From assembly GCF_900103645.1 (NCBI RefSeq), contig NZ_FNHP01000003.1, forward strand, positions 186,001 through 250,000: DNA of 64,000 nucleotides, read 5' to 3'. This document shows, one piece after another, positions 1-9,962 of this stretch. This DNA comes from Oryzisolibacter propanilivorax. GTDB lineage: Bacteria; Pseudomonadota; Gammaproteobacteria; Burkholderiales; Burkholderiaceae_C. A program made the position numbers and the translations under genes. Within the stretch, counting starts at the first letter, position 1. Each line of letters begins with the position of its first letter. The notes under the pieces were generated by a model. That model worked only from the letters and a program-made list of their open reading frames with translations, searched no databases and had not been told where the DNA came from.

Positions 1-3
1 GGC

Positions 4-1800
4 TCAACCCGCCGCCACCGGATTGCGCAGCCGGATGTGCAGCTCGCGCAGTTGCTTCTCGTCCACCGGCGACGGCGCCTGGGTCAGCAGGTCCTGCGCG
101 CGTTGGGTCTTGGGGAAGGCGATCACGTCCCGGATCGACTCGGCTCCGGTCATCAGCGTGATCAGGCGGTCCAGGCCGAACGCCAGGCCGCCGTGCGGCG
201 GCGCGCCGTACTGCAGCGCGTCCAGCAGGTAGCCGAATTTGGCGCGCTGCTCCTCGGGCGTGATGTTCAGCGCGGCAAAGACCTTGGCTTGCACGTCGGC
301 GCGGTGGATACGCACCGAGCCGCCTCCCAGCTCCCAGCCGTTCAGCACCATGTCGTAGGCCTTGGCGATGCAGGCGCCGGGGTCCGTGTCCATCAGGTCC
401 TCGTGGCCGTCCTTCGGGCTGGTGAAGGGGTGGTGCACGGCAACCCAGCGGTTGTCTTCCTCGTCGTGCTCGAACATCGGAAAGTCCACCACCCACAGCG
501 GCGCCCAGCGGTCCTCGAACAGGCCGGCCTTCTTCGCGAACTCGCTGTGGCCGACTTTCAAGCGCAGCGCGCCGATGGCGTCGTTCACCACCTTGGCCTT
601 GTCGGCACCGAAGAACAGCAGATCGCCGTCCTGCGCGCCGGTGCGCTGCAGGATCTCGGCGATGGCCGCATCGTGCAGGTTCTTCACGATGGGCGACTGC
701 AGCCCCTCGCGGCCCTTGCCGGCTTCGTTGACCTTGATCCACGCCAGGCCCTTGGCACCGTAGATCTTGACGAACTCGGTGTACTGGTCGATCTCGCCGC
801 GGGAAATCTGGCCGCCGCCCGGCACGCGCAGCGCCACCACGCGCCCGCCCGGGGTCGTCGCCGGGGTGGAGAACACCTTGAAGTCCACATCCCGCATCAC
901 GTCGGTCAGCTCGGTGAACTCGAGCTTGACGCGCAGGTCCGGCTTGTCCGAGCCGAAGCGGTGCATGGCCTCCCCATACGCCATGGTCGGGAAGTCGCCG
1001 AGCTGCACGCCCAGCTGCTTGTCGAAGACCTCGCGGATCATGCGCTCGAAGATGGCGCGGATCTCGTCCTCGCCCAGGAACGAGGTCTCGCAGTCGATCT
1101 GCGTGAACTCGGGCTGGCGGTCGGCGCGCAGGTCCTCGTCGCGGAAGCACTTGGTGATCTGGTAGTAGCGGTCGTAGCCGGCCACCATCAGCATCTGCTT
1201 GTACAGCTGGGGCGACTGCGGCAGCGCGAAGAACTGGCCGTCGTGCACCCGGCTGGGCACCAAGTAGTCGCGCGCGCCCTCGGGCGTGCTCTTGCCCAGC
1301 ATGGGCGTCTCGATGTCGATGAAGCCCTCGGCGTCGAGGAAGTTGCGCACCTGGATCGCCGTCTTGTAGCGCAGGATCAGGTTCTTTTGCATCGCCGGGC
1401 GGCGCAGGTCCATGACGCGGTGCGTCAGGCGCGTGGTCTCCGACAGGTTGTCGTCGTCCATCTGGAACGGCGGCGTGACCGAAGCGTTGAGCACCTGCAG
1501 TTCGTGGCACAGCACCTCGATCTGGCCGCTGGGGATCTTGTCGTTGGTCGTGCCTTCCGGGCGCGCGCGCACCACGCCCACGACCCGCACGCAGAACTCG
1601 TTGCGGATGTCCTCGGCGATCTTGAACATCTCTGGGCGGTCCGGGTCGCACACCACCTGCACGTAGCCCTCACGGTCGCGCAGGTCGATGAAGATGACGC
1701 CGCCGTGGTCGCGGCGGCGGTTCACCCAGCCGCACAGGGTGACGGTTTGGCCCATCAGGGCTTCGGTCACGAGACCGCAGTAGTGGGAGCGCATGGCCAT
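4..1800 (-). CDS. aspS: aspartyl-tRNA synthetase
   Basis: Class II aminoacyl-tRNA synthetase that charges tRNA-Asp in the cytoplasm. The N-terminal OB-fold anticodon-binding domain is visible ([20 protein letters not shown]). The catalytic core follows, with the flipping-loop and active-site stretch [18 protein letters not shown] and a C-terminal GLAFGLDRL motif 3. At 598 residues the length is normal for bacterial AspRS. An in-frame ATG lies 30 bases upstream, but MAMRSHYCG matches the family N-terminus and has AGGAAG about 12 bases before it, so 1800 is preferred. It is the last gene of a minus-strand group after fmdB and the DUF502 gene, a common betaproteobacterial order. Whether it is discriminating or also charges tRNA-Asn cannot be told from the sequence. 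Confidence 0.97.
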   Translation of the reverse strand: MAMRSHYCGLVTEALMGQTVTLCGWVNRRRDHGGVIFIDLRDREGYVQVVCDPDRPEMFKIAEDIRNEFCVRVVGVVRARPEGTTNDKIPSGQIEVLCHELQVLNASVTPPFQMDDDNLSETTRLTHRVMDLRRPAMQKNLILRYKTAIQVRNFLDAEGFIDIETPMLGKSTPEGARDYLVPSRVHDGQFFALPQSPQLYKQMLMVAGYDRYYQITKCFRDEDLRADRQPEFTQIDCETSFLGEDEIRAIFERMIREVFDKQLGVQLGDFPTMAYGEAMHRFGSDKPDLRVKLEFTELTDVMRDVDFKVFSTPATTPGGRVVALRVPGGGQISRGEIDQYTEFVKIYGAKGLAWIKVNEAGKGREGLQSPIVKNLHDAAIAEILQRTGAQDGDLLFFGADKAKVVNDAIGALRLKVGHSEFAKKAGLFEDRWAPLWVVDFPMFEHDEEDNRWVAVHHPFTSPKDGHEDLMDTDPGACIAKAYDMVLNGWELGGGSVRIHRADVQAKVFAALNITPEEQRAKFGYLLDALQYGAPPHGGLAFGLDRLITLMTGAESIRDVIAFPKTQRAQDLLTQAPSPVDEKQLRELHIRLRNPVAAG

Positions 1801-1923
1801 GGTTCGGTTTTTCTTCCTGCGCCCTGCCATGCAGGGCGCTTCAGGTGGATGGTGAATTGCGGTGAAAGGTGGCGCCGCCGGTCACCGGGCCGGCCGCGCG
1901 CGGATGGTGCGTGGGCGCCTTCG

Positions 1924-2568
1924 CTAGCGCGCCGCCTCGGCGGCGGCCAGTGGGTCGGGCGGCGCCACGACGCCCATGGAGACGATGTATTTCAAGGCGG
2001 CGTCGATGCTCATGTCCAGCTCCACGCAGTCGCTCCTGCGCATCAGCACAAAGTAGCCGCCGGTGGGGTTGGGCGTGGTGGGCACGTAGACGCTGACGTA
2101 TTCATCGCGCAGGTAGGCTGCCACCTCGCCGGACGGCTGGCCGGTGATGAACGCCACCGTCCACACCCCCTCGCGCGGCCACTGCACCAGCACGGCCGTG
2201 CGAAAGGCGTTGCCGCTTTCGGAAAACAGCGTGTCCGAGACCTGCTTGACGCTGGAATAGATGGAGCGCACCACCGGGATGCGGCTGACCAGCGCGTCGC
2301 CCAGCGCGACCAGCTTGCGCCCGGCGAAGTTGCTCGCCAGCGCGCCGACGGCCAGCAGGATGCTCAGGGTGAGCAGCACGCCGAAGCCGGGGATGTGAAA
2401 GCCCAGCAGCCGGTCCGGCTGCCAGGCGCCGGGCAGGATGGCCAGCGTCTGGTCCAGCGTGCCGACGATCCAGGTCAGCACCCAAGCCGTGATCACCCCG
2501 GGCACGACGACCAGCAGGCCCGTGAACAGCCACTTGCGCAGCGCGACCGTGGGGGCGATCTTTTGCAT
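1924..2568 (-). CDS. DUF502 family membrane protein
   Basis: This 214-residue protein has two N-terminal hydrophobic segments (about residues 10-35, LFTGLLVVVPGVITAWVL, and 55-80, LGFHIPGFGVLLTLSIL). A soluble portion follows with the DUF502-typical RSIYSSVKQVSDTLF and VYVPTTPNPTGGYFVLM stretches. The family is widespread in proteobacteria and its biochemical role is unknown. The ATG follows the fmdB stop by two bases, so it is almost certainly cotranslated with fmdB and precedes aspS in the same transcript. Confidence 0.9.
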   Translation of the reverse strand: MQKIAPTVALRKWLFTGLLVVVPGVITAWVLTWIVGTLDQTLAILPGAWQPDRLLGFHIPGFGVLLTLSILLAVGALASNFAGRKLVALGDALVSRIPVVRSIYSSVKQVSDTLFSESGNAFRTAVLVQWPREGVWTVAFITGQPSGEVAAYLRDEYVSVYVPTTPNPTGGYFVLMRRSDCVELDMSIDAALKYIVSMGVVAPPDPLAAAEAAR

Positions 2569-2570
2569 TT

Positions 2571-2837
2571 TTATGCGTCGGAAGTGCTTGCAGCCGGCGC
2601 AGGACTTGGGGCTGCAGCTTCCTTCTTAGGAGCATCGGGGGCTGCCGAGGGCTTCTTGCCGCTGAAGTCGGTGGCATACCAGCCAGTGCCCTTGAGCTGA
2701 AAGCCCGGGGCCGTGAGCTGCTTGGAGAACGCAGCGGCGCCACAGGCCGGGCAGGTGCTCAAAGGAGCATCGGACATCTTCTGCAGCACGTCCCTGGCGT
2801 GGCCGCATTGGGCGCACTGGTAGGCGTAGATAGGCAT
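2571..2837 (-). CDS. FmdB family zinc-ribbon protein
   Basis: Small 88-residue protein that begins MPIYAYQCAQCGH and carries two Cys-x-x-Cys pairs (CAQC and CPAC about 20 residues apart), the putative zinc-ribbon regulatory domain of the FmdB family. A conserved FSKQLTAPGFQLKGTGWYATDF tail is followed by an Ala/Pro-rich, low-complexity C-terminus. A longer frame exists upstream, but the MPIYAY start is the family hallmark. It is first in the fmdB, DUF502, aspS group. Function is not established; roles in regulation or ribosome-associated processes are only proposed. Confidence 0.9.
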   Translation of the reverse strand: MPIYAYQCAQCGHARDVLQKMSDAPLSTCPACGAAAFSKQLTAPGFQLKGTGWYATDFSGKKPSAAPDAPKKEAAAPSPAPAASTSDA

Positions 2838-2918
2838 GGCGAAAGGCGCGCGAGAGGGTTGGGCAAAAACCCGCAATTATAGGCAGGCACCCCTGCAGCG
2901 GCCCGGCGCCGGCCGGGC

Positions 2919-4370
2919 TCATTCCAGGCCGGCCACGGGCTGCGCCGGCAGGTGCGCGTTGCGCACCAGCTGCGGCGCCAGCGAGCCGGCCACCATGCCT
3001 GCCACCGCCGCCAGCACTCCCGCCAGCTGCTGCGGAAACGCCTCGCCCAGCGCCGGCACGGCCATGAACAGCACCCAGGTGCCGATGCCCAGCAGCACCG
3101 CGCTCATCGCGCCCTGGGTGTTGGCGCGCTTCCAGTACAGGCCGAACACCAGCGGCACGAAGGCGCCCACCAGCGGCACCTGGTAGGCGCCGGAGACCAG
3201 CTCGAAAATCGGCGTGCCTTCCATCTTGATGGAGTAAATCAGCACGCAAACGGCGAACACGAAAACGCTGATGCGCATGATGCGCAGGTTCTCGTCGTCG
3301 CTGATATAGGTGGGGCGGAACTGGCGCCAGATGTTTTCGGTGAAGGTGACGGCCGGCGCCAGCAGCGTGGCCGAGGCGCAGGACTTGATGGCCGACAGCA
3401 GCGCGCCGAAGAACAGCACCTGCATGACCACCGGCATGCGCTCCATGACCAGCGTCGGCAGCACCTTCTGCGGGTCGTCGCCCAGCAGTGCCTCGGTCTG
3501 CTCGGGCATGATGATCAGGGCGCTGGCCACCAGAAACATGGGCACAAAGGCGAACAGGATGTAGGCGCTGCCGCCGATCACCGTGCCGTGGGTGGCGGCC
3601 TTTTCCGACTTGGCCGACATCACGCGCTGGAACACGTCCTGCTGCGGGATCGAGCCCAGCATCATGGTGATGGCGGCGCCGAAGAAGAAGACCATCTCAT
3701 GCCAGGTCGGCTCGGGCCAGAAGCGGAACATGTCGCGGCTCACCGCCAGGTCGATCACGCGGCCGGCGCCGCCCGCCATGTCGGCGGCGAAAAACGCCAG
3801 CACCAGCAGGCCCACCACCAGGATGATCATCTGGATGAAGTCGGTCACCGCCACCGACCACATGCCACCCCACAGCGTGTACACCAAGATGGAGCCCACG
3901 CCGATGGCCATGCCCCACGGGATGCTGATGAGTCCGCCCGACAGCAGGTTGAACACCAGGCCCAGCGCTGTGACCTGCGCCGACACCCAGCCTAGGTAGC
4001 TGAGCATGATGATCAGCGAGCAGACGATCTCGATGGTGCGGCCGTAGCGCTCGCGGTAGTAGTCGCTGATGGTGAGCAGCGACATGCGGTAGAGCTTGGC
4101 CGCAAAGAACACGCCCACCAGGATCAGGCACATGCCGGCGCCGAACGGGTCTTCCACCACCGCATTCAGCCCCCCCTTGATGAACTTGGCCGGCACGCCC
4201 AACACGATCTCCGAGCCGAACCACGTGGCGAACGTAGTGGTGATGATCATGTACATCGGCAGGTGCCGCCCGGCGATGGCGAAGTCGGCGGTGTTCTGCA
4301 CGCGCCGCGCGGCCCACAGGCCGATGCCGATGGTGACAAACAGATAGGCAATCACCATGAAGAGCAACAC
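2919..4370 (-). CDS. sodium:solute symporter (SSF family)
   Basis: An inner-membrane Na+/solute symporter of 483 residues with about 13 hydrophobic segments. It opens with LLFMVIAYLFVTIGIGLWAA and contains the SSF-type stretch ATWFGSEIVLGVPAKFIKGG near residues 53-75. The GTG start at 4370 is chosen because AGGAG lies seven bases upstream; an ATG 18 bases further up has no good ribosome site. The substrate cannot be assigned, since this branch includes proline, pantothenate and carboxylate carriers. It has no obvious partner gene and sits between ubiB and fmdB on the same strand. Confidence 0.9.
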   Translation of the reverse strand: MLLFMVIAYLFVTIGIGLWAARRVQNTADFAIAGRHLPMYMIITTTFATWFGSEIVLGVPAKFIKGGLNAVVEDPFGAGMCLILVGVFFAAKLYRMSLLTISDYYRERYGRTIEIVCSLIIMLSYLGWVSAQVTALGLVFNLLSGGLISIPWGMAIGVGSILVYTLWGGMWSVAVTDFIQMIILVVGLLVLAFFAADMAGGAGRVIDLAVSRDMFRFWPEPTWHEMVFFFGAAITMMLGSIPQQDVFQRVMSAKSEKAATHGTVIGGSAYILFAFVPMFLVASALIIMPEQTEALLGDDPQKVLPTLVMERMPVVMQVLFFGALLSAIKSCASATLLAPAVTFTENIWRQFRPTYISDDENLRIMRISVFVFAVCVLIYSIKMEGTPIFELVSGAYQVPLVGAFVPLVFGLYWKRANTQGAMSAVLLGIGTWVLFMAVPALGEAFPQQLAGVLAAVAGMVAGSLAPQLVRNAHLPAQPVAGLE

Positions 4371-4429
4371 GGGGCAACTCCTGGGCAAGTGAGAGAAAAG
4401 AGAAAGGTGGCGGAGAAGGCTGACGCCGC

Positions 4430-5998
4430 TCAGAGCACGTGCACACGCACGAACAGCTGCATGACCAGCAGACCGAGCACGAAGCCCAGGCCGCCGTAGA
4501 TCAGCGTCTGCAGCAGCCGGTTGGTGCGCCGCTGCTCGGCCAACAGCGCCAGCAGCTGCTGCTCGCGCGCGCGGTCCGGACGGTGCCGCAGGTAGTCATG
4601 CAGTAGGCGCGGCAGTTCGGGCACCAGCTTGGCGTAGTGCGGCGCCTCGGCCTTGAGCTCGCGCCAGAAGCGCTGCGGCCCCATCTGCTCGAGCATCCAT
4701 TTTTCGAGGAACGGCTTGGCTGTGCTCCACAGGTCCAGGTCCGGGTCCAGCTGGCGCCCCAGGCCCTCGATGTTCAGCAGCGTCTTTTGCAGCAGCACCA
4801 GCTGTGGCTGGATCTCGACCTGGAAGCGCCGCGAGGTCTGGAACAGCCGCAGCAGCACCATGCCCAGCGAGATCTCCTTGAGCGGCCGGTCGAAGTACGG
4901 CTCGCACACCGCGCGGATGGCGGATTCGAGCTCGTTCACGCGCGTGGACGGCGGCACCCAGCCACTTTCGATGTGCAGCTCGGCCACGCGCTTGTAGTCG
5001 CGGCGGAAGAAAGCCACGAAGTTCTGCGCCAGGTATTCCTTGTCGGACTCGGTCAGCGTGCCGACGATGCCGAAGTCCAGCGAGATGTAGCGCCCGAAGG
5101 TCGCCGGGTCGAGGCTGACCTGGATGTTGCCCGGGTGCATGTCGGCGTGGAAGAAGCCGTCGCGGAACACCTGTGTGAAGAAGATGGTCACGCCGTCGCG
5201 TGCCAGCTTCGGGATGTCCACGCCGGCCTCGCGCAGCCGCCCCACCTGGCTGATGGGCACACCGTACATGCGCTCCATCACCAGCACGTCGGGGTGGCAG
5301 AAATCCCAGAAGATCTCCGGGATCAGCACCAGGTCCAGCCCGGCCATGTTGCGCCGCAGCTGCGCAGCGTTGGACGCCTCGCGGATCAGGTCCAACTCGT
5401 CGTGCAGGTAGTTGTCGAACTCGGCGACCACCTGGCGGGGTTTCAGGCGCTTGCCGTCGGCCGACAGGCGCTCGACCCAGCCGGCCATCATGCCCATCAG
5501 CTCCAGGTCCTGATCGATCACCGGCAGCATGCCAGGGCGCAACACCTTCACGGCCACCTCGCGCTCTACGCCGTCGCGGTCGCGGATGACGGCGAAGTGC
5601 ACCTGCGCGATGGAGGCGCTGGCAACCGGCGTGCGCTCGAACGAAACAAAGACCTCGTTCAGCGGCCGGCGGAAGGCGCGCTCGATGGTGGCGATCGAAA
5701 TTGCCGGGTCGAACGGTGGCACCCGGTCCTGCAGCATCGCCAGCTCGTCGGCGATGTCCGGCGGCATCAGGTCGCGCCGGGTGGACAGCACCTGGCCGAA
5801 CTTCACGAAGATCGGCCCCAGGCTCTCCAGCGCCAGGCGCAGGCGCACGCCGCGCGGGGCGTCCAGCCGGCGCCCGAAAGTCAGGACGCGCGTCAGCGAA
5901 TGCAGCCACGGGTGGCGGAAATTCGACAGCACGACCTCATCGAGGCCATGGCGCAGCACCACCCGCACGATGGTGAAGCCGCGAACGAAGCGCTTCAT
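4430..5998 (-). CDS. ubiB: ubiquinone biosynthesis regulatory ATPase/kinase-like protein UbiB
   Basis: A 522-residue ABC1/ADCK-type atypical kinase needed for ubiquinone biosynthesis; it acts at the inner membrane and probably supports the Ubi enzyme complex. The family KxGQ motif is seen in [18 protein letters not shown] (about residues 64-82). The ATP-binding lysine lies in [10 protein letters not shown], and the catalytic-loop [11 protein letters not shown] and metal-binding SLDFGIVG are present. Hydrophobic C-terminal segments ([17 protein letters not shown]) anchor it. Its ATG overlaps the ubiJ stop as ATGA, indicating translational coupling. Confidence 0.96.
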   Translation of the reverse strand: MKRFVRGFTIVRVVLRHGLDEVVLSNFRHPWLHSLTRVLTFGRRLDAPRGVRLRLALESLGPIFVKFGQVLSTRRDLMPPDIADELAMLQDRVPPFDPAISIATIERAFRRPLNEVFVSFERTPVASASIAQVHFAVIRDRDGVEREVAVKVLRPGMLPVIDQDLELMGMMAGWVERLSADGKRLKPRQVVAEFDNYLHDELDLIREASNAAQLRRNMAGLDLVLIPEIFWDFCHPDVLVMERMYGVPISQVGRLREAGVDIPKLARDGVTIFFTQVFRDGFFHADMHPGNIQVSLDPATFGRYISLDFGIVGTLTESDKEYLAQNFVAFFRRDYKRVAELHIESGWVPPSTRVNELESAIRAVCEPYFDRPLKEISLGMVLLRLFQTSRRFQVEIQPQLVLLQKTLLNIEGLGRQLDPDLDLWSTAKPFLEKWMLEQMGPQRFWRELKAEAPHYAKLVPELPRLLHDYLRHRPDRAREQQLLALLAEQRRTNRLLQTLIYGGLGFVLGLLVMQLFVRVHVL

Positions 5999-6561
5999 GG
6001 GGGCGAGCGGTCGGTGTGCGTGTCCACGCTGCTGCGCGCACCCATGCGCGCGCCAACGAAGCGGCGCAGTGCCGCCGCCACGCGCTCGGCCACCGAGGCC
6101 ACGGCACGCGCCGGCGTGTCGCCGATCAGGCGCGACAGGTCTTCCTCGACATCCCAGCGCACGTTGTCCACCACCCAGTTGATGTCGGCTGCCAGCTGCA
6201 CGTCACCCTCGATGCGGATGGTCGGGCGCTCACCCGCCAGCGCGCCGCGCGCCAGGCTCAGGGGCGAGGTCTCGGAAACTTCCAGCCGCAGGTCGGGCAC
6301 GGCACCTTCGGGCGCCAGGTCCAGCAGTCCGGCCGGGGTGATGGCCAGCGTCATGGAGTAACCGCGCCACTGTACGTGCGCGGTGCGCCCGCTCTGGCGT
6401 GCCAGGCGGTCCATGGCTTCGCGCTCCTGCATCAGCACGTGGTTCAGGAACAGCACGGCGCGGTGCTGTACCTCATGCACCAGCCACGCGGGCGGCTGCG
6501 GCCCGGACACGACGCGCTCCATGAGGCCGTCCAGAAACGAAAAAGGGGACTGCTTAGGCAT
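5995..6561 (-). CDS. ubiJ: ubiquinone biosynthesis accessory factor UbiJ (SCP2 domain)
   Basis: This 188-residue protein carries an SCP2-like lipid-binding fold near the N-terminus ([19 protein letters not shown]) and a C-terminal helical part rich in Arg/Ala. The match to UbiJ (YigP) is supported by position, between ubiE and ubiB as in many proteobacteria. UbiJ binds ubiquinone intermediates and assists the Ubi hydroxylase complex. The last four bases overlap the ubiB start. Sequence similarity within this family is low, so the assignment rests partly on context. Confidence 0.85.
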   Translation of the reverse strand: MPKQSPFSFLDGLMERVVSGPQPPAWLVHEVQHRAVLFLNHVLMQEREAMDRLARQSGRTAHVQWRGYSMTLAITPAGLLDLAPEGAVPDLRLEVSETSPLSLARGALAGERPTIRIEGDVQLAADINWVVDNVRWDVEEDLSRLIGDTPARAVASVAERVAAALRRFVGARMGARSSVDTHTDRSPP

Positions 6562-6640
6562 AGTCCCCGATTATTCCCCGAAGTGGCACGGGCGCTGTCG
6601 GCTTTTTGGCCGCGCGCGCCGCGCCCTTGGCTGACTGCTC

Positions 6641-7666
6641 TTACTGCAGCGCCTGCACACCGGCCACCAGCCAGCCACTAGCGCCACTCTTGGGCTTGGT
6701 CATGTTCCAGACCTCGCGGAACGGGCTCGGGCCAGCCGAGGGCTCCTCGCGGATCATGCCGGAGAACTCGACGCTGGCCATGTAGCCGTCGCCCAGGTCC
6801 TCGATGCCCAGCAGCTGCGCTTCCAGCATGACCACGTCGGTGTGGTTGGGCTCGGCGCCACCGCGGTGCTGCTCGCGCTCGGCCAGCTGGGTGCGGATCT
6901 CGCCCAACATGGCGTCGGTCATCATGGAGCGCAGCGTGGTGATGTCCGAGCTGTCCCAGGCGGCCTGCAGCGTGGTGAAGTTGCGTTTGGCGGCCTGCAG
7001 GAAGCCGGCGGTATCGAAGCCCTCGGGAACGCCCCAGTTCTGCGAACCGGCCAGCGCCGAGCCGATCATCGAGCCTGCGCCCGCGGCAGCAGGTTGTGCC
7101 TGAAAGGCGCTGCCGTGGCTTTCCCAGGGACGCGCGGAGGCGTCGTTGCCGACCTTCTCGGGGTTGTACTGGCGCGGCATCTGCACGTCGGCTGGCGGCG
7201 CGGCGGCTCCGGCGCCCTGGAAAGCGAACGGCGACGGCGCGGCGCGCGACGCGGCAGCGCCATTGCGGCGCGAGCGCATCACCATGCCGACCACCGCCAT
7301 GATGGCCAGCGCCAGCAACGCGAACATCAGGAACTGGGCAAAACCCGCGCCCATGCCGAGCGAGTTGGCCAGCCAGGCCAGGCCCAAGCCGGCAGCCAGG
7401 CCGCCGAGCATGGCGCCCCAGGGCTTCTTGGTCGCGGCGGCAGCGGCACCGGTGGCGCCAGCCGCGGCCGGCGCGGCGGCGCTGGACTGGGCGGCGTTTT
7501 GCTGCGCCGGGGCGCCAGGCGCGCGCGGCGGCGTGGCCTCGCGCTGCGTCACGTTGCTGGACTGGCGCCCGAAGGATTTGCCCCCGCCCATGCGGCGGGC
7601 GTCGGCGTCCAGGGACACCAGCGCCAGCACGGCGACCAGGGCTACGGACCACAGTTTGCTGTTCAT
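6641..7666 (-). CDS. Tim44-like domain membrane protein
   Basis: A 341-residue protein with an N-terminal signal/anchor (MNSKLWSVALVAVLALVSLDADA), then a Gly/Ser/Pro/Ala-rich linker. A hydrophobic double segment follows (about residues 100-150, LGGLAAGLGLAWLANSLGMG and AQFLMFALLALAIMAVVGMV). The C-terminal domain (about residues 215-341) resembles the Tim44/Bcs1 import-type lipid-binding domain, ending SGASGWLVAGVQALQ. Start 7666 has GGGAG six bases upstream. It lies between ubiE and ubiJ on the same strand and so may be transcribed with quinone genes. Function in bacteria is not settled. Confidence 0.85.
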   Translation of the reverse strand: MNSKLWSVALVAVLALVSLDADARRMGGGKSFGRQSSNVTQREATPPRAPGAPAQQNAAQSSAAAPAAAGATGAAAAATKKPWGAMLGGLAAGLGLAWLANSLGMGAGFAQFLMFALLALAIMAVVGMVMRSRRNGAAASRAAPSPFAFQGAGAAAPPADVQMPRQYNPEKVGNDASARPWESHGSAFQAQPAAAGAGSMIGSALAGSQNWGVPEGFDTAGFLQAAKRNFTTLQAAWDSSDITTLRSMMTDAMLGEIRTQLAEREQHRGGAEPNHTDVVMLEAQLLGIEDLGDGYMASVEFSGMIREEPSAGPSPFREVWNMTKPKSGASGWLVAGVQALQ

Positions 7667-7751
7667 GTCATCTCCCAAAAAGTGATTGAGCGGTGAGCGT
7701 GAGGTGAAATTCGCGCGTTCGTTTTGTCTGGCCGCTGTGAGATACGGCTGT

Positions 7752-8483
7752 TCAGCACTTGATTCCAACATGCAAGGCGACCACGCCGCCGGTCATGTTG
7801 TGATAGTCCACATGCCCGAAGCCAGTTTGCTGCATGAGGGCTTTGAGCTCGTCCTGGCCCGGGTGCATGCGGATGGACTCGGCCAGGTACTGGTAGCTGG
7901 CGGCGTCGCCCGCCACCATCGAGCCCAGGCGCGGCAGCACCTTGAACGAGTACCAGTCGTAGACCTTCTCCAGCGGCTTGGCGACCTTGGAAAACTCCAG
8001 CACCAGCAAGCGCCCGCGGGGTTTGAGCACCCGCGCCATCTCGCGCAGCGCGGCGTCCTTGTGCGTCATGTTGCGCAGGCCGAAGGCCACGCTGACCAGA
8101 TCGAAGTGGTGGTCGGGGAACGGCAGGTGCTCGGCGTCGCACACGGCCGTGGGCAGCACCACGCCGGCGTTGATCAGGCGGTCGCGGCCGGTGCGCAGCA
8201 TGGCCTCGTTGATGTCGGTGTGCACCACTTGGCCGGTGCTGCCGACCTTCTTGGCGAAAGCCAGCGCCAGGTCGCCAGTGCCGCCGGCGATGTCCAGCAC
8301 CCGGTCGCCCTCGCGCAGGTTGGCCACCATCACCGTGTAGGCCTTCCAGGCACGGTGCAGGCCGCCCGACATCAGGTCGTTCATCAGGTCGTACTTGGGC
8401 GCGACCGAGTCGAACACACCGCGCACGCGGCGCGCCTTGTCGCCTTCGTCGACCGACTGGAAACCGAAATGGGTGGTGTTCAT
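7752..8483 (-). CDS. ubiE: demethylmenaquinone/ubiquinone C-methyltransferase UbiE
   Basis: S-adenosylmethionine-dependent C-methyltransferase of ubiquinone (and menaquinone) biosynthesis, 243 residues, cytoplasmic. The SAM motif I is [15 protein letters not shown] (about residues 63-77). The UbiE signatures [24 protein letters not shown] and AFGLRNMT are present. The start [11 protein letters not shown] is family-typical. It heads the ubiquinone group, with a DUF971 gene just upstream on the same strand. Confidence 0.97.
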   Translation of the reverse strand: MNTTHFGFQSVDEGDKARRVRGVFDSVAPKYDLMNDLMSGGLHRAWKAYTVMVANLREGDRVLDIAGGTGDLALAFAKKVGSTGQVVHTDINEAMLRTGRDRLINAGVVLPTAVCDAEHLPFPDHHFDLVSVAFGLRNMTHKDAALREMARVLKPRGRLLVLEFSKVAKPLEKVYDWYSFKVLPRLGSMVAGDAASYQYLAESIRMHPGQDELKALMQQTGFGHVDYHNMTGGVVALHVGIKC

Positions 8484-8622
8484 GGGGGAATGCTAGGTCA
8501 GGGGTTGCACGGACACAGGGACAACCCCGCGCCCGCGTGGGGCATGTGTGGCGTATGGGCCCACAAAGATGGCGTGGGTCGGCAGGGTTTTCAATGCTCC
8601 GCCGCCGTGGCGGCCGGCCCGG

Positions 8623-9033
8623 TCAGTGGCTGGAGCAGCCACCGCTGGCGCGCACCGGCATGGGCGCGTCGCGGTCCTTGCCGGCCGCGGCCAGCCGGCG
8701 CTCGTATTCCTGCATCAGCTGCTCCTGGTCGCGGCCCAGCTCGTACAGATAGGCCCAGGTGAACAGGCCGCTGTCGTGGCCGTCGGAGAAGGCCGGGCGC
8801 AGCGCGTAGTGGCCGACCGGCTCCAGCCCGACCAGCGTCACGTCGCGCTTGCCCGTCTGCAGCACTTCCTGGCCGGGGCCGTGGCCCTGCACCTCGGCCG
8901 AGGGCGAATACACCCGCAGCAGCTCGAACGGAATGCGGAACGTGGCGCCGTCGGAAAACGAGACTTCCAGCACGCGCGACTGTTCATGCACGGTGATGGC
9001 CTGGGGCGTGGGATCGGTGGAAGGTGCAGTCAT
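8623..9033 (-). CDS. DUF971 family protein (gamma-butyrobetaine hydroxylase N-terminal-like)
   Basis: The 136-residue protein has the DUF971 pattern: ITVHEQSRVLEVSFSDGATFRIPFELLRVYSPSAEVQGHG, then a HYALRPAFSDGHDSGLFTWAYLYEL block that is strongly conserved in the family. An open frame continues upstream of 9033 through shadow-like Arg/Pro-rich sequence, so the ATG at 9033 (MTAPSTDPTPQAITV) is preferred. The gene precedes ubiE by about 140 bases on the same strand. In betaproteobacteria it is commonly found beside ubiE, but no function is established. Confidence 0.88.
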   Translation of the reverse strand: MTAPSTDPTPQAITVHEQSRVLEVSFSDGATFRIPFELLRVYSPSAEVQGHGPGQEVLQTGKRDVTLVGLEPVGHYALRPAFSDGHDSGLFTWAYLYELGRDQEQLMQEYERRLAAAGKDRDAPMPVRASGGCSSH

Positions 9034-9383
9034 GGGATGCGGGGGCCTGGGTTGCCAGTGTCGATCGGGACGGCGTGGGCCGCCCGGGAAACGGCCATTT
9101 TCGGCTGCCCGGCGCGCGGCACCCCGCACAAACCCCCATGGGCGACCCGGCCGAAAGCACGGCAGACGGCGCCAGGCCTGCCACGCGGGACCCGGGCGGG
9201 TGCCGCACGGCCCGCGCACGGCGGCGCGGCGCCACCTGCGGGAGCGGGCATCGCCCAACCCCAGCGCCACACGAAAAACAATGAAATCAGCCACTGACCC
9301 TTTGCTTGTCACGACATCCAGCTATCATTTTTGATAACAATGCCTGCCGCCAAGGGACGGGCGCGTGCGTGCGGTGCGCGCCT
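9034..9383. other. 350-bp spacer between HIT and DUF971 genes
   Basis: No convincing gene is seen. The Arg/Pro-rich open frames in all phases look like GC-rich shadows. The right half contains the small inverted repeat TATCA-N4-TGATA at 9323-9336, which resembles a fragment of the recurring 3' intergenic element. The rest may hold the promoter of the DUF971-ubiE group, but no clear -35/-10 pair was found. Confidence 0.5.
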
Positions 9384-9962
9384 TCAGCCGTGGACATGGG
9401 CCGGCGCTTCGGCCGCCCACTGCGCCAGCCGTGCGTGCAGCGCCGCGTGCAGCGCCGGCAGGCACGCGGCCAGCTCGGCCTCCTGCTGCAGCGCGCGCGG
9501 GCGCTGCGGCGCGGCCCAGATCGGCGCGGGCCAATGGCTGTCCCAGGTGTGGCGGGCCACGACGTGCCAGTGCAGGTGCGGCACCATGTTGCCCAGGCTG
9601 GCCAGATTCACCTTGGTCGGCCGGACGTGCTCGCGTAGCGTCTGTTCGACCAGCGCCACGGCCTGCAGGCAGCGCAGGCGTTCGTGCTCGGCCAGGTCGG
9701 TGAACTCGGCCACGTGGGCGTTCCAGACCACGCGATAGAACGCCGGGAAGCCCTGCTCGTCCGCGTGGATGACGCGCAGCCGCGCGCCGCGCCAGACCAG
9801 CGTGCCGCCATCGGCGGCGCACAGTGGGCAATTGGAACTCCAGGACGCATCAGTGTCGGGCGTGGGCGCCACCGAGCCAGCGCCGGGCCGCCCCAAGCTG
9901 GCGAGCGCCCCCTCGGGGGGCAGCGAGGACACGTCAGTGCCGAGCGTGGGGGCCACGTTCAC
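9384..9962 (-). CDS. HIT family protein
   Basis: Histidine-triad nucleotide-binding protein. The triad is HLHWHVV, preceded by the family stretch [15 protein letters not shown]; the N-terminal zinc-like CPLC is also present. Members hydrolyse or transfer nucleoside monophosphates. The GTG at 9962 overlaps the TGA of the upstream oxidoreductase gene (GTGA), suggesting coupling. That start adds about 35 Pro/Gly/Ser-rich residues encoded by a repeat-bearing palindromic element (9851-9957). A GTG at 9872 is an alternative start giving 162 residues. The HIT core itself is sound; the start is uncertain. Confidence 0.85.
   Translation of the reverse strand: MNVAPTLGTDVSSLPPEGALASLGRPGAGSVAPTPDTDASWSSNCPLCAADGGTLVWRGARLRVIHADEQGFPAFYRVVWNAHVAEFTDLAEHERLRCLQAVALVEQTLREHVRPTKVNLASLGNMVPHLHWHVVARHTWDSHWPAPIWAAPQRPRALQQEAELAACLPALHAALHARLAQWAAEAPAHVHG
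9851..9957. repeat. direct-repeat and palindrome element inside the HIT 5' end
   Basis: Two imperfect direct copies of a 22-23 base sequence (9851-9872 and 9935-9957, reading CAGTGTCGGGCGTGGGCGCC and CAGTGCCGAGCGTGGGGGCC) flank a perfect hairpin, GCCCCC-TCG-GGGGGC, at 9907-9921. The layout looks like a REP-like intergenic element that has come to lie in frame with the HIT gene. Confidence 0.6.

Noticed and set aside
37-2700. 887-residue plus-strand open frame
   Set aside because: It is antisense to aspS, DUF502 and fmdB, with no recognisable domain and shadow-type composition.
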